5,737 bases of DNA from an uncultured Lachnospiraceae bacterium. Lineage in GTDB: Bacteria > Bacillota > Clostridia > Lachnospirales > Lachnospiraceae. The stretch is taken from assembly GCA_905236365.1 (NCBI GenBank), contig CAJOPP010000147.1:1-5737 (forward strand). The letters run 5' to 3'. This document shows, piece by piece, positions 5,203 through 5,737 of the stretch (position 1 is the stretch's first letter; the number at the start of each line of letters is the position of its first letter). The notes under the pieces were generated by a model that was given only the letters and a program-made list of their open reading frames with translations, did not search any database and was not told where the DNA came from. Made by a program: the position numbers and the translations under genes.

Positions 5203-5275
5203 GACTCCTGATAAGAACAAATTTCCACCGCACGCAGCAGTGAATTTGCCTATATCAGGAGTCCTTCTTTTACTT
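5203..5275. terminator. Strong, probably bidirectional intrinsic terminator
   Basis: GACTCCTGATA (5203-5213) pairs perfectly with TATCAGGAGTC (5253-5263). Across a 4-by-4 internal loop, CAAATT (5218-5223) pairs with AATTTG (5243-5248). On the plus strand the stem is followed by CTTCTTTTACTTT, which suits the end of the calcium-loop gene. On the minus strand it is followed by TTTTGCGTT, which suits the decayed gene whose stop is only 6 bases from the stem. The long apical region (5224-5242) may fold further. Confidence 0.75.
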
Positions 5276-5737
5276 TATTACCCGTACAATCCCATAATCA
5301 CGGTCAAGAATAACCAGCTTCCATGCCACAAGCCGCATACTTTCACTGATCAGGATAATCCGGTCATCGCCAAACATCTTTTCTTTCCGTTCTAAATCAA
5401 TTTCTGCATGAACCTATTCCCCATTTACAAATAAGATGAAATTTCTCTTATGCACATTTTCTTATTGTCTCCTTCAAATTGCAAAAGCAATCCAAATTTT
5501 TATCCATTATCACCTATAGTTCCTGAATCAGAGCATGTTATTTTAAATATTCCACTTTGAAACTGTACTGTATTTTTAGTGTTATAAAATCTATATTTCA
5601 CTTGAGCCTTTGCAGAACTCACGCTGACATAATCCTGTGAATAGTAACCGCCATCCGGTATCTCTGCAAAGGATGGCCTTGACATATAAATCTTTATATT
5701 ATCCATTGCAAATATTATTTTAAGCACATTCGGTCCA
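5270..5737 (-). pseudogene. Decayed gene of unknown family, partial (right edge)
   Basis: The minus strand carries a protein-like reading broken in three places. From the right edge it reads through MSRPSFAEIPDGGYYSQDY and FQSGIFKITCSDSG to a TAA at 5502-5500. The same frame continues as KFGLLLQFEGDNKK. A one-base shift in the A-run at 5460-5457 then leads into NVHKRNFILFVNGE, which ends in a TAG at 5416-5414. The frame resumes as VHAEIDLERKEKMFGDD, continues through IILISESMRLVAWKLVILD and ends at a TAA on 5272-5270. Joined, this is at least 155 residues, beta-rich and mixed in charge, with no recognised domain. The predicted protein runs smoothly across each lesion and ends beside a terminator, which supports a former gene. 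I do not recognise the family; the 5' end lies outside the window. The intact 75-codon stretch at 5500-5727 is probably a remnant, not a separate gene. Confidence 0.6.

Noticed and set aside
1..5737. CRISPR array, tRNA/rRNA genes, insertion sequence or phage genes
   Set aside because: No regularly spaced repeats, no tRNA cloverleaf, no transposase or integrase motifs, and no terminal inverted repeats with flanking duplications were seen.

Overview
This window looks like a chromosomal segment from a low-GC, Gram-positive, gut-type clostridium, most likely a Lachnospiraceae member. This rests on the moderate AT richness, strong AAAGGAG-type ribosome binding sites, the pairing of a NifU-like scaffold gene with a GGGtGRT-family gene, the tgt-yajC pair, and the style of the acidic calcium-binding protein. 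It is an inference from gene content; no rRNA or other marker is present.

Layout, left to right. (1) Positions 1-789, minus strand: a NifU/IscU-like iron-sulfur scaffold protein, followed 20 bases downstream by the first 20 codons of a GGGtGRT-family protein that runs off the left edge. (2) 790-1051: a divergent intergenic region with two abutting inverted repeats in the presumed leader of the scaffold gene. (3) 1052-1903, plus strand: a PHP-domain metal-dependent phosphoesterase of the TrpH/RNase AM type. (4) 1904-2066: a convergent gap holding a hairpin. (5) 2067-3561, minus strand: tgt (queuine/preQ1 tRNA-guanine transglycosylase) and then yajC (SecDF-YajC accessory subunit), 19 bases apart and evidently one operon. 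(6) 3562-3977: a 416-base divergent region. A good extended -10 promoter drives tgt, and the roughly 158-base transcribed leader folds into two strong stem-loops flanked by 8-base direct repeats. (7) 3978-5081, plus strand: a 367-residue acidic protein with three aspartate-rich EF-hand/RTX-like calcium loops and no signal peptide. (8) 5203-5275: a strong terminator that looks bidirectional. (9) 5270-5737, minus strand: a decayed gene of unknown family with two nonsense codons and one frameshift, cut by the right edge.

Most of the window is housekeeping: Fe-S assembly, nucleotide/RNA turnover, tRNA modification and protein export. The parts that repay a second look are the poorly characterised scaffold/GGGtGRT pair, the structured tgt leader (which does not match the preQ1 riboswitch consensus I know), the tandem hairpins before the scaffold gene, the calcium-loop protein without an export signal, and the right-edge pseudogene. 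I did not find a clear new defence or mobile system.
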